From the NCBI GenBank assembly GCA_016293845.1, contig JAEDDH010000005.1, positions 1-64,000 on the forward strand: a DNA stretch of 64,000 nucleotides, read 5' to 3'. The DNA comes from Bacteroidales bacterium (lineage in GTDB: Bacteria; Bacteroidota; Bacteroidia; Bacteroidales; UBA3824). The translations under genes were made by a program, and so were the position numbers. Positions 18,249 through 27,011 of this stretch are shown here, one piece after another. The stretch's first letter is position 1. Each line of letters starts with the position of its first letter. Below the pieces are notes generated by a model. It was not told the origin of the DNA, did not search any database, and was given only the letters and a program-made list of their open reading frames with translations.

Positions 18249-19343
18249 CTACACAAACTCATACCTCGAATTTCGTCTACACGGTTCAAATCCTGCCTCG
18301 CGGATTGCGGCAATCATTTCGTTAGAGTCGAGGCTGTAATTAGCACCCGCTGCCGACACTACGTGCTCTTCCATCATAATAGACCCGAAGTCATTTGCGC
18401 CCGAATGAAGGCAAATTTGCGCAATTTCTTTGCCCACAGTAAGCCACGAGGCTTGAATATTGGCTATATTATTGAGCATTAATCTACTAATAGCAATCAT
18501 ACGAATATATTCCTCGCCCAAAACAGGTGCAAACATTCCATATTCTTTTACCAAACGTGTATCTTCGCTGCAAAATGGCCACGGAATAAAGGTAACAAAA
18601 CCTTGGCTGTACTCTGGTTTTCGAGTCTGAGTTTCGCGGAGTGCGATAAGATGTTGGATGCGTTCTTCGAGAGTCTCCACGTGACCAAACATCATAGTGC
18701 AAGAGGTAGGCAAATTTAGCACGTGGGCTTGGTGCATAACTTCGAGCCACTCCCCTGCCGAACATTTTGCAGGCGACACAATTTTACGAACACGGTCTAC
18801 AAGAATCTCAGCACCTGCACCGGGAAGCGAATCAAGTCCCGCAGCGTGAAGTTTTTCTAACACCTCACGATAAGTCAACCCCGAAGTTTTGCTCAAATAG
18901 GCAATCTCGGCAGGACCAAGAGCGTGAAGAACTACTCCGGGGAACTCGCTCTTCAAATCGCTAAAAAGTTTGCAATAAAAATCCATTCCAAAATCGGGAT
19001 TCATTCCACCTTGAAGAAGCACTTGGTTTCCTCCTGCGGCAAACAAAGCGGAGATTTTTTCGCGATATTGCTCCATTGTAGTAACGTATGCCTCGGGCGA
19101 ATTTTTTGAACGCGAAAAATTGCAGAACTTGCACCGCGTAACGCATATATTCGAAAGGTTGATATTGCGGTCGATTATCCATCCCACCTTGTTGTAGTCT
19201 TCGGGCTTTTTAAAACTATTCTTCACTTCGTTAGCCGCCACAGAAAGTAGAGCTAAGGGAGTATTTTTATAAAGAAAAAGGCCCTCTTCACTCGTAAGAG
19301 GCTCTAAATTTATAGCCTTATTTAAAATACTATCAATATTCAT
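18249..19343 (-). CDS. mqnC: Cyclic dehypoxanthinyl futalosine synthase
   Basis: 364 residues. A radical SAM enzyme of the futalosine route to menaquinone; it cyclises dehypoxanthine futalosine. The cluster motif is CVTRCKFC (CxxxCxxC, residues about 68-75) after IDRNINLSNI. Also seen are GGNQVLLQGGMNPDFG, DSLPGAGAEILVDRVR, SCTMMFGHVETLEERI and the C-terminal NDFGSIMMEEHVVSAAGA and EAGFEPCRRNSRYE, all typical of MqnC rather than MqnE. Many gut Bacteroides use the classical Men pathway, so this narrows the lineage. Precedes no other mqn gene here; ttcA lies 24 bp upstream on the same strand. Confidence 0.93.
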   Translation of the reverse strand: MNIDSILNKAINLEPLTSEEGLFLYKNTPLALLSVAANEVKNSFKKPEDYNKVGWIIDRNINLSNICVTRCKFCNFSRSKNSPEAYVTTMEQYREKISALFAAGGNQVLLQGGMNPDFGMDFYCKLFSDLKSEFPGVVLHALGPAEIAYLSKTSGLTYREVLEKLHAAGLDSLPGAGAEILVDRVRKIVSPAKCSAGEWLEVMHQAHVLNLPTSCTMMFGHVETLEERIQHLIALRETQTRKPEYSQGFVTFIPWPFCSEDTRLVKEYGMFAPVLGEEYIRMIAISRLMLNNIANIQASWLTVGKEIAQICLHSGANDFGSIMMEEHVVSAAGANYSLDSNEMIAAIREAGFEPCRRNSRYEFV

Positions 19344-19367
19344 TTTAAAAGTAATTATCTAAATAAA

Positions 19368-20120
19368 TTATTTAACCAAATAGTCGTTATTAATATTTGC
19401 CATAGAGTTAAAGATGTTAATTTTAGAACCTCGATTAATTTTTTCAAGATAATCGGCATATTTCCTGAAACGATGACGAGCCGAAACGTGTTCAAAACCG
19501 CACCCCGATTTCACCGATAGAAAGCCAAAAAGATTTGCATAAAGCATGGTTTGTTCTTTAGATATTTTAATAATTGGCCTTATCACTTGCAAGCGCCCAT
19601 CAAAAAAATCCAACTTAGGCGGCAGGCTACAAAATTTTCCGTGGTAAACCATATTCATCATAAGGGTCTCCACAGCATCGTCCATATTGTGACCAAGAGC
19701 AAGCTTGTTAAAACCCTCCTCACGGGTATAATCAAAGAGAATTTTTCGGCGCACACGGCTGCAAATAAAGCAACGGTTTTCTCCATCGCGCTTATCATCA
19801 AGAACAAAATTTTTTACTAAAAGATTAACTTCAAGATTTTCACATAAATCTTTTACTCTATCTAAATCAATACTATAAGCAGCATTATCAACGTGCACAT
19901 ACACGGCAGCAATATCAAAAGGTGTTGGAAAGTATCGTTTTTTAAATGCCAAAAGGTGCAGAAGCGTAAGGCTATCCTTACCACCCGAAAGGCCCACCGC
20001 CACCTTGTCGCCGCTTTCTATAAGTCCATACCCATCGCACGTCTGCACAAAAAGCGAACGAATTTCGCCAATAAGGCGCTTTTGCTTGGTATCGAATTTG
20101 CCAGAGAATATGATCGCCAT
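19368..20120 (-). CDS. ttcA: TtcA-family tRNA 2-thiocytidine biosynthesis protein
   Basis: 250 residues. An ATP-pyrophosphatase family enzyme that thiolates C32 in tRNA using an iron-sulfur cluster. The PP-loop is VAVGLSGGKDSLTLLHLLAF (about 42-61). The two Cys of the TtcA core are in CFICSRVRRKILFDY, followed by LALGHNMDDAVETLMMNMVY. C-terminal Cys lies in KSGCGFEH. Length fits the shorter Bacteroidota forms. Its promoter-like element (20144-20151) is divergent from that of the lipoprotein gene. Confidence 0.9.
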   Translation of the reverse strand: MAIIFSGKFDTKQKRLIGEIRSLFVQTCDGYGLIESGDKVAVGLSGGKDSLTLLHLLAFKKRYFPTPFDIAAVYVHVDNAAYSIDLDRVKDLCENLEVNLLVKNFVLDDKRDGENRCFICSRVRRKILFDYTREEGFNKLALGHNMDDAVETLMMNMVYHGKFCSLPPKLDFFDGRLQVIRPIIKISKEQTMLYANLFGFLSVKSGCGFEHVSARHRFRKYADYLEKINRGSKINIFNSMANINNDYLVK

Positions 20121-20143
20121 AAGTCAATGTTTTTTTTAGAGCG

Positions 20144-20151
20144 CAAAAATA
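20144..20151 (-). promoter_or_regulatory. Promoter -7 element (TATTTTTG) for ttcA
   Basis: Reads TATTTTTG on the - strand, 24 bp upstream of the ttcA start. Confidence 0.5.
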
Positions 20152-20174
20152 AAAATAATATGCAAAATTTCTAT

Positions 20175-20182
20175 TACCTTTG
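20175..20182 (+). promoter_or_regulatory. Promoter -7 element (TACCTTTG) for DUF4296-recO
   Basis: TACCTTTG located 25 bp upstream of the lipoprotein ATG at 20207. An in-frame ATG at 20180 overlaps this element, which is why the later start was chosen. Confidence 0.6.
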
Positions 20183-20206
20183 CAGCGAATAATCAAACCA
20201 AACGAA

Positions 20207-20941
20207 ATGAACAAAACCACGATAAAGACCATAGCGGCAGCATTTGCACTCGCACTTACCTCGTGCGGCAACGAACCACCAATCAGCGAAAGCAAGGCGG
20301 TGGAACTAATTATCAAAATGCACGAAGCCGACGCCATAATGTTTGTAACAGGGTATAACGACGCCAACCTACGTGGCGACAGTGCGTCGTACTACAACTA
20401 CATTTTCAAAGAAACCGGCGTTACCAAAGCCGAATTTCTTGAAACAATAGATTGGTACACACAGCATCCCGAAAGGTATAAAACGCTATACGAAAAAGTT
20501 GTAAAAGTAGTAAACGCCGAGGCTGAAAAACAGCGCGAACGTGATGATCAAAACCGCGTGAAGGCAGCAAATGACATTTGGAACTTGCGCTCTTATTACA
20601 ACTTGCCCGCCGACGGAATGACAAACCCTATAGCGTACGAAATACCTACCGAAAACCAAGGAACATACACTATTTCGGCAGATTTTACATTTTACAAAGA
20701 CGACGGTACAACCAATCCTCACTTAACAATTATTGCCGATTATTACGATGGAACCAACGAAAGCATAATGACCAACGGCTTCAAAAAAGACGGAGAAAAA
20801 CGTCGCTTCAGCGCAATGATAAAGACAAATCCGAACAAGGAACTAAAACAAATACGCGGATGGGTGTTAGACCATAGCGAAACCACTAATAGCAAGCACG
20901 TTGACGTATCTGATATAACCCTTCTTTACACCAAAGAATAA
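20207..20941 (+). CDS. DUF4296 lipoprotein with C-terminal beta domain
   Basis: 244 residues. The N-terminus MNKTTIKTIAAAFALALTSC is a lipoprotein signal with the lipid-modified Cys at residue 20. Residues about 28-105 match the Bacteroidota DUF4296 family (MHEADAIMFVTG, YIFKETGVTKAEFLETIDWY). About 110 C-terminal residues look like a beta sandwich (NQGTYTISADFTFYKDDGTT), which is more than simple DUF4296 proteins carry. The stop overlaps the recO start by one base (TAATG), so the two are translationally coupled. Function unknown. Confidence 0.8.
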   Translation: MNKTTIKTIAAAFALALTSCGNEPPISESKAVELIIKMHEADAIMFVTGYNDANLRGDSASYYNYIFKETGVTKAEFLETIDWYTQHPERYKTLYEKVVKVVNAEAEKQRERDDQNRVKAANDIWNLRSYYNLPADGMTNPIAYEIPTENQGTYTISADFTFYKDDGTTNPHLTIIADYYDGTNESIMTNGFKKDGEKRRFSAMIKTNPNKELKQIRGWVLDHSETTNSKHVDVSDITLLYTKE

Positions 20942-21663
20942 TGAAACAAACTGCCACTGCCATAACTCTTAACTGCACCAAGTACGGCGACAACAAATTG
21001 ATTGTCAATGCTTATACGCGCGAACTTGGCAGGGCTGCTTTTGCTTTCAGAATACCTCAAAACCGAAAATCATCTCCCCTACCCTACTGTCAACCGCTGT
21101 TTATCAACGAGATAGAATATTCTTCAGCACCCGGGGCGGAGATTAAGCAGGCTTCGAAAATTTCCACTTCGTACACCTACACGTCGATACCGTTCAGCAC
21201 CACCAAAACCGCTACAGCAATGTTTATTACAGAGATTCTCTCTAAGGTGCTAACGTTTGCCGAACAAAACGAAGAATTGTACGAATTCATTACCTCAAGC
21301 CTAAAACTTTTTGACCAAACCGAGGTGCCGGGACGAAATTTTCACTTAAAATTTTTATTGCAGATTACCAAATACTTAGGCTTTTATCCTCAAAACAAAT
21401 ACTCTATTTTACGCCCCTGTTTCGACATCGAAAAGGGATGCTTCACGGGAAACATTACTTCGTCGAGACACGTGATTCATCCGCCTTACAGCGAAATTTT
21501 CAGCCGGATTCTCGACTACGACTACATTCCGTGCGACTTTATTCCACTGAGCAACTCCGACAGAAGTGTCCTTTTAGACAAAATTATCGAATACTACCAC
21601 TTCCGTTTCGACAATATTGCAACAGTTAAAAGCCTTGCAGTTTTAAAATCAGTATTTCATTAA
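20941..21663 (+). CDS. recO: DNA repair protein RecO
   Basis: 240 residues. RecO loads RecA on SSB-coated gaps and anneals single strands in the RecFOR pathway. Seen: the N-terminal OB fold (AITLNCTKYGDNKLIVNAYT; CQPLFINEIEY), then the helical domain (TAMFITEILSKVLTFAEQNE; HLKFLLQITKYLGFYPQN). Zinc-binding Cys pairs of the Proteobacterial type are not evident. Normal length. Contains a copy of the C-rich motif CTCCCCTACCCT (21074-21085). Confidence 0.93.
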   Translation: MKQTATAITLNCTKYGDNKLIVNAYTRELGRAAFAFRIPQNRKSSPLPYCQPLFINEIEYSSAPGAEIKQASKISTSYTYTSIPFSTTKTATAMFITEILSKVLTFAEQNEELYEFITSSLKLFDQTEVPGRNFHLKFLLQITKYLGFYPQNKYSILRPCFDIEKGCFTGNITSSRHVIHPPYSEIFSRILDYDYIPCDFIPLSNSDRSVLLDKIIEYYHFRFDNIATVKSLAVLKSVFH

Positions 21664-21676
21664 CACACATAATATT

Positions 21677-22123
21677 ATGGAGACTAAATTAAACATTATT
21701 ATCGGTCAAGGACTCGGACCATTACAGTTTGGAGCCACAGAAGAAGATATCAAAGATATTTTCGGCGCACCCGACGAAACCGAAAACGACAAAGAATCTA
21801 ACACGTTGACATTGTTTTACGATGGCATAATGACAGATTTTGAGCTCGAACCCGACGAAGAAGATGAAACTTATCGCCTATCGTCGATTCTTACATCAAA
21901 TCCCGACTACTCTATCGACAACAAAATCCAATTCGGCGACTCTGAGGAGGCTCTTATAAAATACGCCAAAACCCTCAAAGCAGAAAATCCTGAAACCGAA
22001 ACTGATACCGAAACAAACGAAAAATACCTTTACTTCGACGACCTCAACCTCGTGGCTATATTTGACCAAGAGGGTCTCGCAAGCGTGCAAATTAACGCTT
22101 GGGACGAAGACGACGAAGAATAA
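21677..22123 (+). CDS. Acidic cytoplasmic protein of unknown function
   Basis: 148 residues, no signal peptide, strongly acidic with an Asp/Glu tail (NAWDEDDEE). The N-terminus IIGQGLGPLQFGATEEDIKD, then IFGAPDETENDKES, suggests a small alpha/beta fold. I do not recognise the family with confidence; the shape resembles small immunity-like proteins but nothing nearby supports that. It lies between recO (13 bp) and the S41 protease (21 bp) and is probably co-transcribed with them. Confidence 0.7.
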   Translation: METKLNIIIGQGLGPLQFGATEEDIKDIFGAPDETENDKESNTLTLFYDGIMTDFELEPDEEDETYRLSSILTSNPDYSIDNKIQFGDSEEALIKYAKTLKAENPETETDTETNEKYLYFDDLNLVAIFDQEGLASVQINAWDEDDEE

Positions 22124-22144
22124 ACCATTAAAACACATATCATT

Positions 22145-23803
22145 ATGAAGAAACCAACATTACGGCAAACCCTTGCCGCAACATTGGCAGCGGCTCTATT
22201 GGGTTTTTCGAGTTTCAAGGTGCTCGACGATGGCGACGATTTTGAACTTATCAAAAACCTTGAAATTTTCCATACCCTCGTTAAAAACCTGAGAATCTTG
22301 TATGTAGACGAAACCTCAAGCGGCGACCTAATCAAAACCGCAATGGACAAGATGCTCGACAATCTCGACCCCTACACAGTATACTATCCAGAATCGCTCG
22401 TTGAAGATGTAATGTTTATGAACTCAGGCGATTACGCAGGCACAGGTATCGAATTAGAGATGATGAACGGAAAGGCTGTAATTACCGAAATTTCTGAAAA
22501 TTCTCCTGCCCACAAAAACGGTCTGCTCATTGGCGACATACTTATTAGTGCCGATGGAAAAACCCTCGCAGGAAAAACCGAAAACGAAATTGACCTTATA
22601 TTAAAAGGCGAAGCAGGCAGCACAGTTAAGTTTCAAATAGAGCGTCAAGGCGAAAAAATTACAAAAGATATCCGCCGAGAGATTATCAAGCAAAAAAGCA
22701 TCCCCTACTACGGCGTAATCAACGGAACTACAGGATATATCAACCTTTCGAGTTTTACCGAAAACTGCTCTGCTGAATTTAAAGATGCACTGTTGAAACT
22801 CAAAAACGAAAACAAAATCAACAACATTATAATAGACCTTCGCTACAATCCCGGCGGATTGCTTATTGAGGCTGTAAACATCGTAAACCTATTTGTAGAC
22901 AAAGGCAAAGATATTGTAGCAATGCGCGGACGTGTGCAGGAATGGAACAAAATGTTTCGCGCCGAAAACAATCCTGTGGATACGCAAATACCTATCGTTG
23001 TATTAGTTAACGGCAAATCTGCATCGGCTGCGGAAATTGTTTCAGGAGCGTTGCAAGATTTGGATCGCGCTGTGGTAATAGGCGAAAAAACTTTTGGAAA
23101 GGGTCTCGTGCAAACCACCAAAGACCTTGTTTACAACGCCAAATGCAAGATTACAACAGCCAAATACTACATTCCCAGCGGACGCTGCATACAAAAACTC
23201 GACTATTCGCACAAAAACAGCCAAGGACGCGCCGAAAGCATTCCCGACTCTCTTATCCGCATATTTAAAACCGCAAATGGACGTCCCGTAAAAGATGCCG
23301 GCGGAATTATGCCCGACATTACTGTGGCAACCGACACATTAAGTTATTTAGTTGAAAATCTTATAGATAAAAACATAATCTTTGATTTTGCAACAAAATA
23401 TCGCATTAAGAACGCCACAATAGTCGAACCAGAAAAATTTGCCATTACACAAGCCGAAATAAACGACTTAAAGCAAGCTGCAGGCACCAATTTAACCAAT
23501 TTTAAAACCATCACCGACCAAGAAATCGCAATTTTAGAAAAAACTGCCGCCAACGATTTTTCGTCGCCCGAAATCAAAAAGAGAATCGATGCATTAAAAG
23601 AAGTTATCCAACAGATAAAAATATCTGAGACAAATAAATACGATAGCCAAATTAAAAAAGCACTTGAATATGAAATTATACGTCGTTACTACTACGAACA
23701 AGGCGAAATACGCTACACCCTGCAAAACGACCCCTATATCACCGCTGCAAACCAAGTGTTAAAAGATGCAATTCTCTATAAAAAAACTCTCGGCAAGAAA
23801 TGA
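22145..23803 (+). CDS. C-terminal processing protease, S41 family
   Basis: 552 residues. Periplasmic serine protease with Ser/Lys dyad. N-terminal hydrophobic segment (LAATLAAALLGFSSF) is a signal peptide or anchor. Then the cap region with LDNLDPYTVYYPES, the PDZ domain at about 85-170 (GTGIELEMMNGKAVITEISE; GEAGSTVKFQIERQG), and the protease core with NPGGLLIEAVNIVNLF, the nucleophile in NGKSASAAEIVSGAL (Ser about 297) and the Lys in VIGEKTFGKGLVQTT (about 322). A helical C-terminal tail of about 140 residues follows, as in Bacteroidota homologues. Last gene of the recO cluster. Confidence 0.95.
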   Translation: MKKPTLRQTLAATLAAALLGFSSFKVLDDGDDFELIKNLEIFHTLVKNLRILYVDETSSGDLIKTAMDKMLDNLDPYTVYYPESLVEDVMFMNSGDYAGTGIELEMMNGKAVITEISENSPAHKNGLLIGDILISADGKTLAGKTENEIDLILKGEAGSTVKFQIERQGEKITKDIRREIIKQKSIPYYGVINGTTGYINLSSFTENCSAEFKDALLKLKNENKINNIIIDLRYNPGGLLIEAVNIVNLFVDKGKDIVAMRGRVQEWNKMFRAENNPVDTQIPIVVLVNGKSASAAEIVSGALQDLDRAVVIGEKTFGKGLVQTTKDLVYNAKCKITTAKYYIPSGRCIQKLDYSHKNSQGRAESIPDSLIRIFKTANGRPVKDAGGIMPDITVATDTLSYLVENLIDKNIIFDFATKYRIKNATIVEPEKFAITQAEINDLKQAAGTNLTNFKTITDQEIAILEKTAANDFSSPEIKKRIDALKEVIQQIKISETNKYDSQIKKALEYEIIRRYYYEQGEIRYTLQNDPYITAANQVLKDAILYKKTLGKK

Positions 23804-24019
23804 AAATAAAATAGTTGGAATGATTTTTGCGAATTTATAAAGGCAAAAATTTAATTAATTTAAATTAACAAATTGATAATAAATCACTTGCTTATTTGTC
23901 AAAAAAAATAGCAAAAAACAAAAAAAAATAAAAATTTTTCATTAAAGTGTAACTTTATATAAAAATTTTCGTACATTTGCGGTGTGAAAGATATAGTTTA
24001 TATAACAGTATACTTTACA
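23804..24019. other. AT-rich intergenic region
   Basis: About 200 bp of very A/T-rich sequence with poly-A runs. It holds the promoter-like TACATTTG at 23972-23979. No gene or hairpin terminator is evident. Confidence 0.5.
23972..23979 (+). promoter_or_regulatory. Promoter -7 element (TACATTTG)
   Basis: TACATTTG 40 bp upstream of the ATG at 24020. Because the predicted transcript would begin near 23984, a GTG start at 23984 is unlikely. Confidence 0.6.
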
Positions 24020-24409
24020 ATGAAAGCAAATTGGTTAATCATCGTATCAATAATTTTGTTGGGGTCGGCCCTCAAAATTGGAGGCGTTTTATCGTTCGAC
24101 AATGCGGCGATAACTATTAAAGATGTGAATGTAATTGAATCGTACAGCGGCAAACTGTTATGCTACACTATCAACCTTTATTCGCCATCGCAAATCAAGG
24201 ACTTTGTAGCAATACCTAACATAGATGGTGCCAATATTGATTCAAAAACAACATTCGAATTTAATAATCACACCCGCCGCGCCACAGTAGTATATTACTA
24301 CGCCCTGCCGCAACACGCCGATGAGAAAGACATCAGCATCCGCTTCTGCCTCAACAACGACGATTACCAAACCGACAATATAGTATGTTCAATTTATCAA
24401 GAAATGTAA
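24020..24409 (+). CDS. Small membrane-anchored or exported protein, unknown function
   Basis: 129 residues. The hydrophobic N-terminus MKANWLIIVSIILLGSALK is an uncleaved anchor or signal peptide. About 105 residues follow that look beta-rich (YSGKLLCYTINLYSPSQIKD; RRATVVYYYALPQ). No family recognised. The start at ATG 24020 is chosen from the promoter position. It lies 102 bp upstream of the SiaC-like gene, so the two could be separately or jointly expressed. Confidence 0.65.
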   Translation: MKANWLIIVSIILLGSALKIGGVLSFDNAAITIKDVNVIESYSGKLLCYTINLYSPSQIKDFVAIPNIDGANIDSKTTFEFNNHTRRATVVYYYALPQHADEKDISIRFCLNNDDYQTDNIVCSIYQEM

Positions 24410-24511
24410 AATAAAAATAGAAAAAAAATAAAAACAATTAGAACTTTGGCATAGGATTTGCATTTTTTTAAAATGTACATACAACAAAACAAAAAATTAA
24501 GAAAGACAAAT

Positions 24512-24901
24512 ATGACACATTACCAAATAGAAGCGGCATTAGACACACCATCTATCGACCTTAATCCAAATACAGGCGTGATAGAATTTGCAGGAAAATC
24601 TTTCCCATCAGACGTTACAGCGTTTTATCAACCTGTAATGGATTGGTTAGACGAATATAAACTGACCCCCTGCGAAAGCACCGAGGTTAACCTCAAACTC
24701 GAATATTTCAATACAGCGTCTTCTAAGATACTTCTCGAAATATTCAACAAATTAGAAACTCTGTACAAAGAGGGCAACAACGTGGTAATCAATTGGTATT
24801 ACCCCGACGACGATGAAGATATGGAACAGACAGGCAACGAATATTCTGAACTTATTAAAGTTCCCTTTAAGATGATTGGATACTCCGTTGTCTTCAACTA
24901 A
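24512..24901 (+). CDS. SiaC-family (DUF1987) regulatory phosphoprotein
   Basis: 129 residues from ATG 24512; an in-frame ATG at 24458 would add 18 residues not typical of the family. The pattern fits DUF1987/SiaC: TPSIDLNPNTGVIEFAGKSF, then PVMDWLDEYK, YFNTASSKILLEIFNKLETL and VINWYYPDDDEDMEQTGNEY. In Pseudomonas, SiaC is phosphorylated by SiaB on a Thr in the NTSS-like motif, dephosphorylated by SiaA, and stimulates the diguanylate cyclase SiaD. Here NTAS holds the equivalent Thr. No SiaA, SiaB or GGDEF protein is adjacent, so the partner is unknown; an RsbW-like kinase gene lies 4.4 kb away. A terminator follows. Confidence 0.82.
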   Translation: MTHYQIEAALDTPSIDLNPNTGVIEFAGKSFPSDVTAFYQPVMDWLDEYKLTPCESTEVNLKLEYFNTASSKILLEIFNKLETLYKEGNNVVINWYYPDDDEDMEQTGNEYSELIKVPFKMIGYSVVFN

Positions 24902-24946
24902 GATATAATTTTTTGTTTTTCCTTGTACGTTTGATTTTTGAGTAGT

Positions 24947-24979
24947 AAGACCGGCTGTGTTAGTCGGTCTTTTTTTTTG
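24947..24979. terminator. Rho-independent terminator
   Basis: AAGACCGGCT pairs with AGTCGGTCTT around GTGTT and is followed by nine T. It ends the SiaC-like gene. The interval 24980-25106 up to the uvrC stop holds nothing recognisable. Confidence 0.85.
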
Positions 24980-25106
24980 TTTCAATAACTCAAAATCCTT
25001 TGAATGAGCCGTACCGATGTAAAGGAAAGAAGATTCTGTTTAAAGGATATCGGATATAAATCTTTAAATAAAGACTGTAAAAAACTAATATTGAGCAACT
25101 TATTTA

Positions 25107-26942
25107 TCAATCCAAAATTTCGCCTTCTGCCGACGAACTGTGAAAAAATGCGAAGACAGCCTGCGATTTTTTCAAATCCAACACTTCGGACAACTCCGCA
25201 ACCGATGCGCCCGAAATTTTGTCTACCGAACCGAATTTTTTTATCAATTTTTGAAGCGAAACGTCGCCGATGCCTGGGATATCTTGAAGAACCGAATGAA
25301 TCATCGCCTTCGATCTTTTGTTTCGGTGAAAAGTGATTCCGAAACGGTGCGCTTCATCGCGTAAATGCTGGATAATTTTAAGCGTAACGGACTTTTTATC
25401 TAAATATAGAGGAATTGGGTCATTCGGGTAAAAAATCTCCTCTAATCGCTTAGCTATGCCGATAACAGGAATCCTGTCTTCCAAGTGGAGTTCGCACAAA
25501 GTTTCGTATGCGCACCGTAATTGACCTTTCCCGCCATCAATTACTATCAACTGAGGTAAAGCATCACCTTCGTCATAAAGTCGCTTGTAACGCCGGAAAA
25601 TCACCTCTCTCATCGTTGCAAAGTCGTCGGCTCCCACCACGGTTTTTACATTGAAAAGACGATAGTCCTTTTTCGAGGGTTTTCCATCCTTAAAAACCAC
25701 GCACGACGACACAGGCAGAGTACCTTGAATGTTAGAGTTGTCGAAGCACTCAATATGCCGCGGTTCTTCGTCTAACTGCAAGTCGTTCATCATAGTACGC
25801 ATAATATTGCGCACACTTGCGTCAGGGTCTACAAGCGAACGTTGGCGCTGCTGCTCGTCCATATACTTACGACAATTATTTACCGACCATTCTAAAACAG
25901 TTTTCTTATCGCCTAATTTTGGAATTGTTATTTTAACATTACTTAGTTCAAAGTCAAGTTCAAATGGAAGAATAATTTCCACAGCATTGTTTCCAATATT
26001 CAATTCAGAGAAATGAAAATCTGTAACAGCGGTGGCAAATATATCTTTATCGTCATCGTCCATACGAATTTTAAACTCTCGGGTAACAGAACGTATAATA
26101 AATCCATTCGACAATTTCATAAAATTGACGTAGAGATATTCGCCAGCGCCGTCTTTTATCATAGAATAAACTTCAACAGTCTGCGGCAAATCGAGCGAAA
26201 TAATATTTTTGGCATGGTACGAAACCAATACATCGTAACGCTCTTTGAGTTCTTGTGCCTCTTCAAAACGTAATTCAGCGGCAAGTTCCGCCATTTGCTT
26301 TTTCAAATTATTGATAACTTCATAGGTCTTGCCATTGAGTATTTTCTTTATTTGTTCGATAAATCCTGCGTAAGTTTCCTTAGAAACATCACCGACACAT
26401 GGTGCGCAACAATTTTTTATATGATAATCGAGGCAGACATAGTATTTACCTTTTACGACATTTTCAAGTAAAATATTGGTCTTGCAAGTACGAAGTTTAA
26501 ACGCACGACGAAACATATCCAAAACATTCTTCATAGCATTCACCGAAGTATATGGACCAAAATATAGCGAACCATCATCAACTTTTCTACGAGTGAAAAA
26601 TATTCGTGGGAAATCCTCATTGCTAATGCAAATCCAAGGATAAGTTTTATCGTCTTTTAGAAGAATATTATATCTTGGCTTGAACTTTTTGATCAACTTA
26701 TTTTCGAGCAAAAGTGCATCTTGTTCTGTATCAACAACGATATGCAAAAGATTGTGAATATGCTTAACGAGTATCGCGGTTTTGCCCACTTGATTCTTTT
26801 CGCGAAAATACGAAGAAACGCGGTTGCGTAGATTCTTTGCCTTCCCCACATAAATCACCTTGCCATCTTTGTCCAAAAAATTATAAACACCGGGACTCAA
26901 CGGCAAGGTTTTTACTTTATATTCCAACGAAGTATTTTCCAT
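25107..26942 (-). CDS. uvrC: Excinuclease ABC subunit C
   Basis: 611 residues. Makes the two incisions of nucleotide excision repair together with UvrB. Seen in order: GIY-YIG nuclease (SPGVYNFLDKDGKVIYVGKA, residues 17-36), a Cys cluster region (CLDYHIKNCCAPCVGDVS), the UVR/UvrB-binding segment (ELAAELRFEEAQELKERYDV, about 213-232), the C-terminal RNase H-like nuclease (HIECFDNSNIQGTLPVSSCV) and tandem helix-hairpin-helix (LQDIPGIGDVSLQKLIKKFG). Normal length. A parS-like site separates it from mnmG upstream. Confidence 0.97.
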   Translation of the reverse strand: MENTSLEYKVKTLPLSPGVYNFLDKDGKVIYVGKAKNLRNRVSSYFREKNQVGKTAILVKHIHNLLHIVVDTEQDALLLENKLIKKFKPRYNILLKDDKTYPWICISNEDFPRIFFTRRKVDDGSLYFGPYTSVNAMKNVLDMFRRAFKLRTCKTNILLENVVKGKYYVCLDYHIKNCCAPCVGDVSKETYAGFIEQIKKILNGKTYEVINNLKKQMAELAAELRFEEAQELKERYDVLVSYHAKNIISLDLPQTVEVYSMIKDGAGEYLYVNFMKLSNGFIIRSVTREFKIRMDDDDKDIFATAVTDFHFSELNIGNNAVEIILPFELDFELSNVKITIPKLGDKKTVLEWSVNNCRKYMDEQQRQRSLVDPDASVRNIMRTMMNDLQLDEEPRHIECFDNSNIQGTLPVSSCVVFKDGKPSKKDYRLFNVKTVVGADDFATMREVIFRRYKRLYDEGDALPQLIVIDGGKGQLRCAYETLCELHLEDRIPVIGIAKRLEEIFYPNDPIPLYLDKKSVTLKIIQHLRDEAHRFGITFHRNKRSKAMIHSVLQDIPGIGDVSLQKLIKKFGSVDKISGASVAELSEVLDLKKSQAVFAFFHSSSAEGEILD

Positions 26943-26995
26943 AAATAATCAAATAGGGTAATGATATTCGATATCGTTTAGAGTGAAATACGAAA

Positions 26996-27011
26996 AGTTA
27001 CACGTGAAACA
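26996..27011. promoter_or_regulatory. parS-like site
   Basis: AGTTACACGTGAAACA matches the ParB consensus TGTTTCACGTGAAACA at 14 of 16 positions. It lies in the short gap between mnmG and uvrC. Confidence 0.55.
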
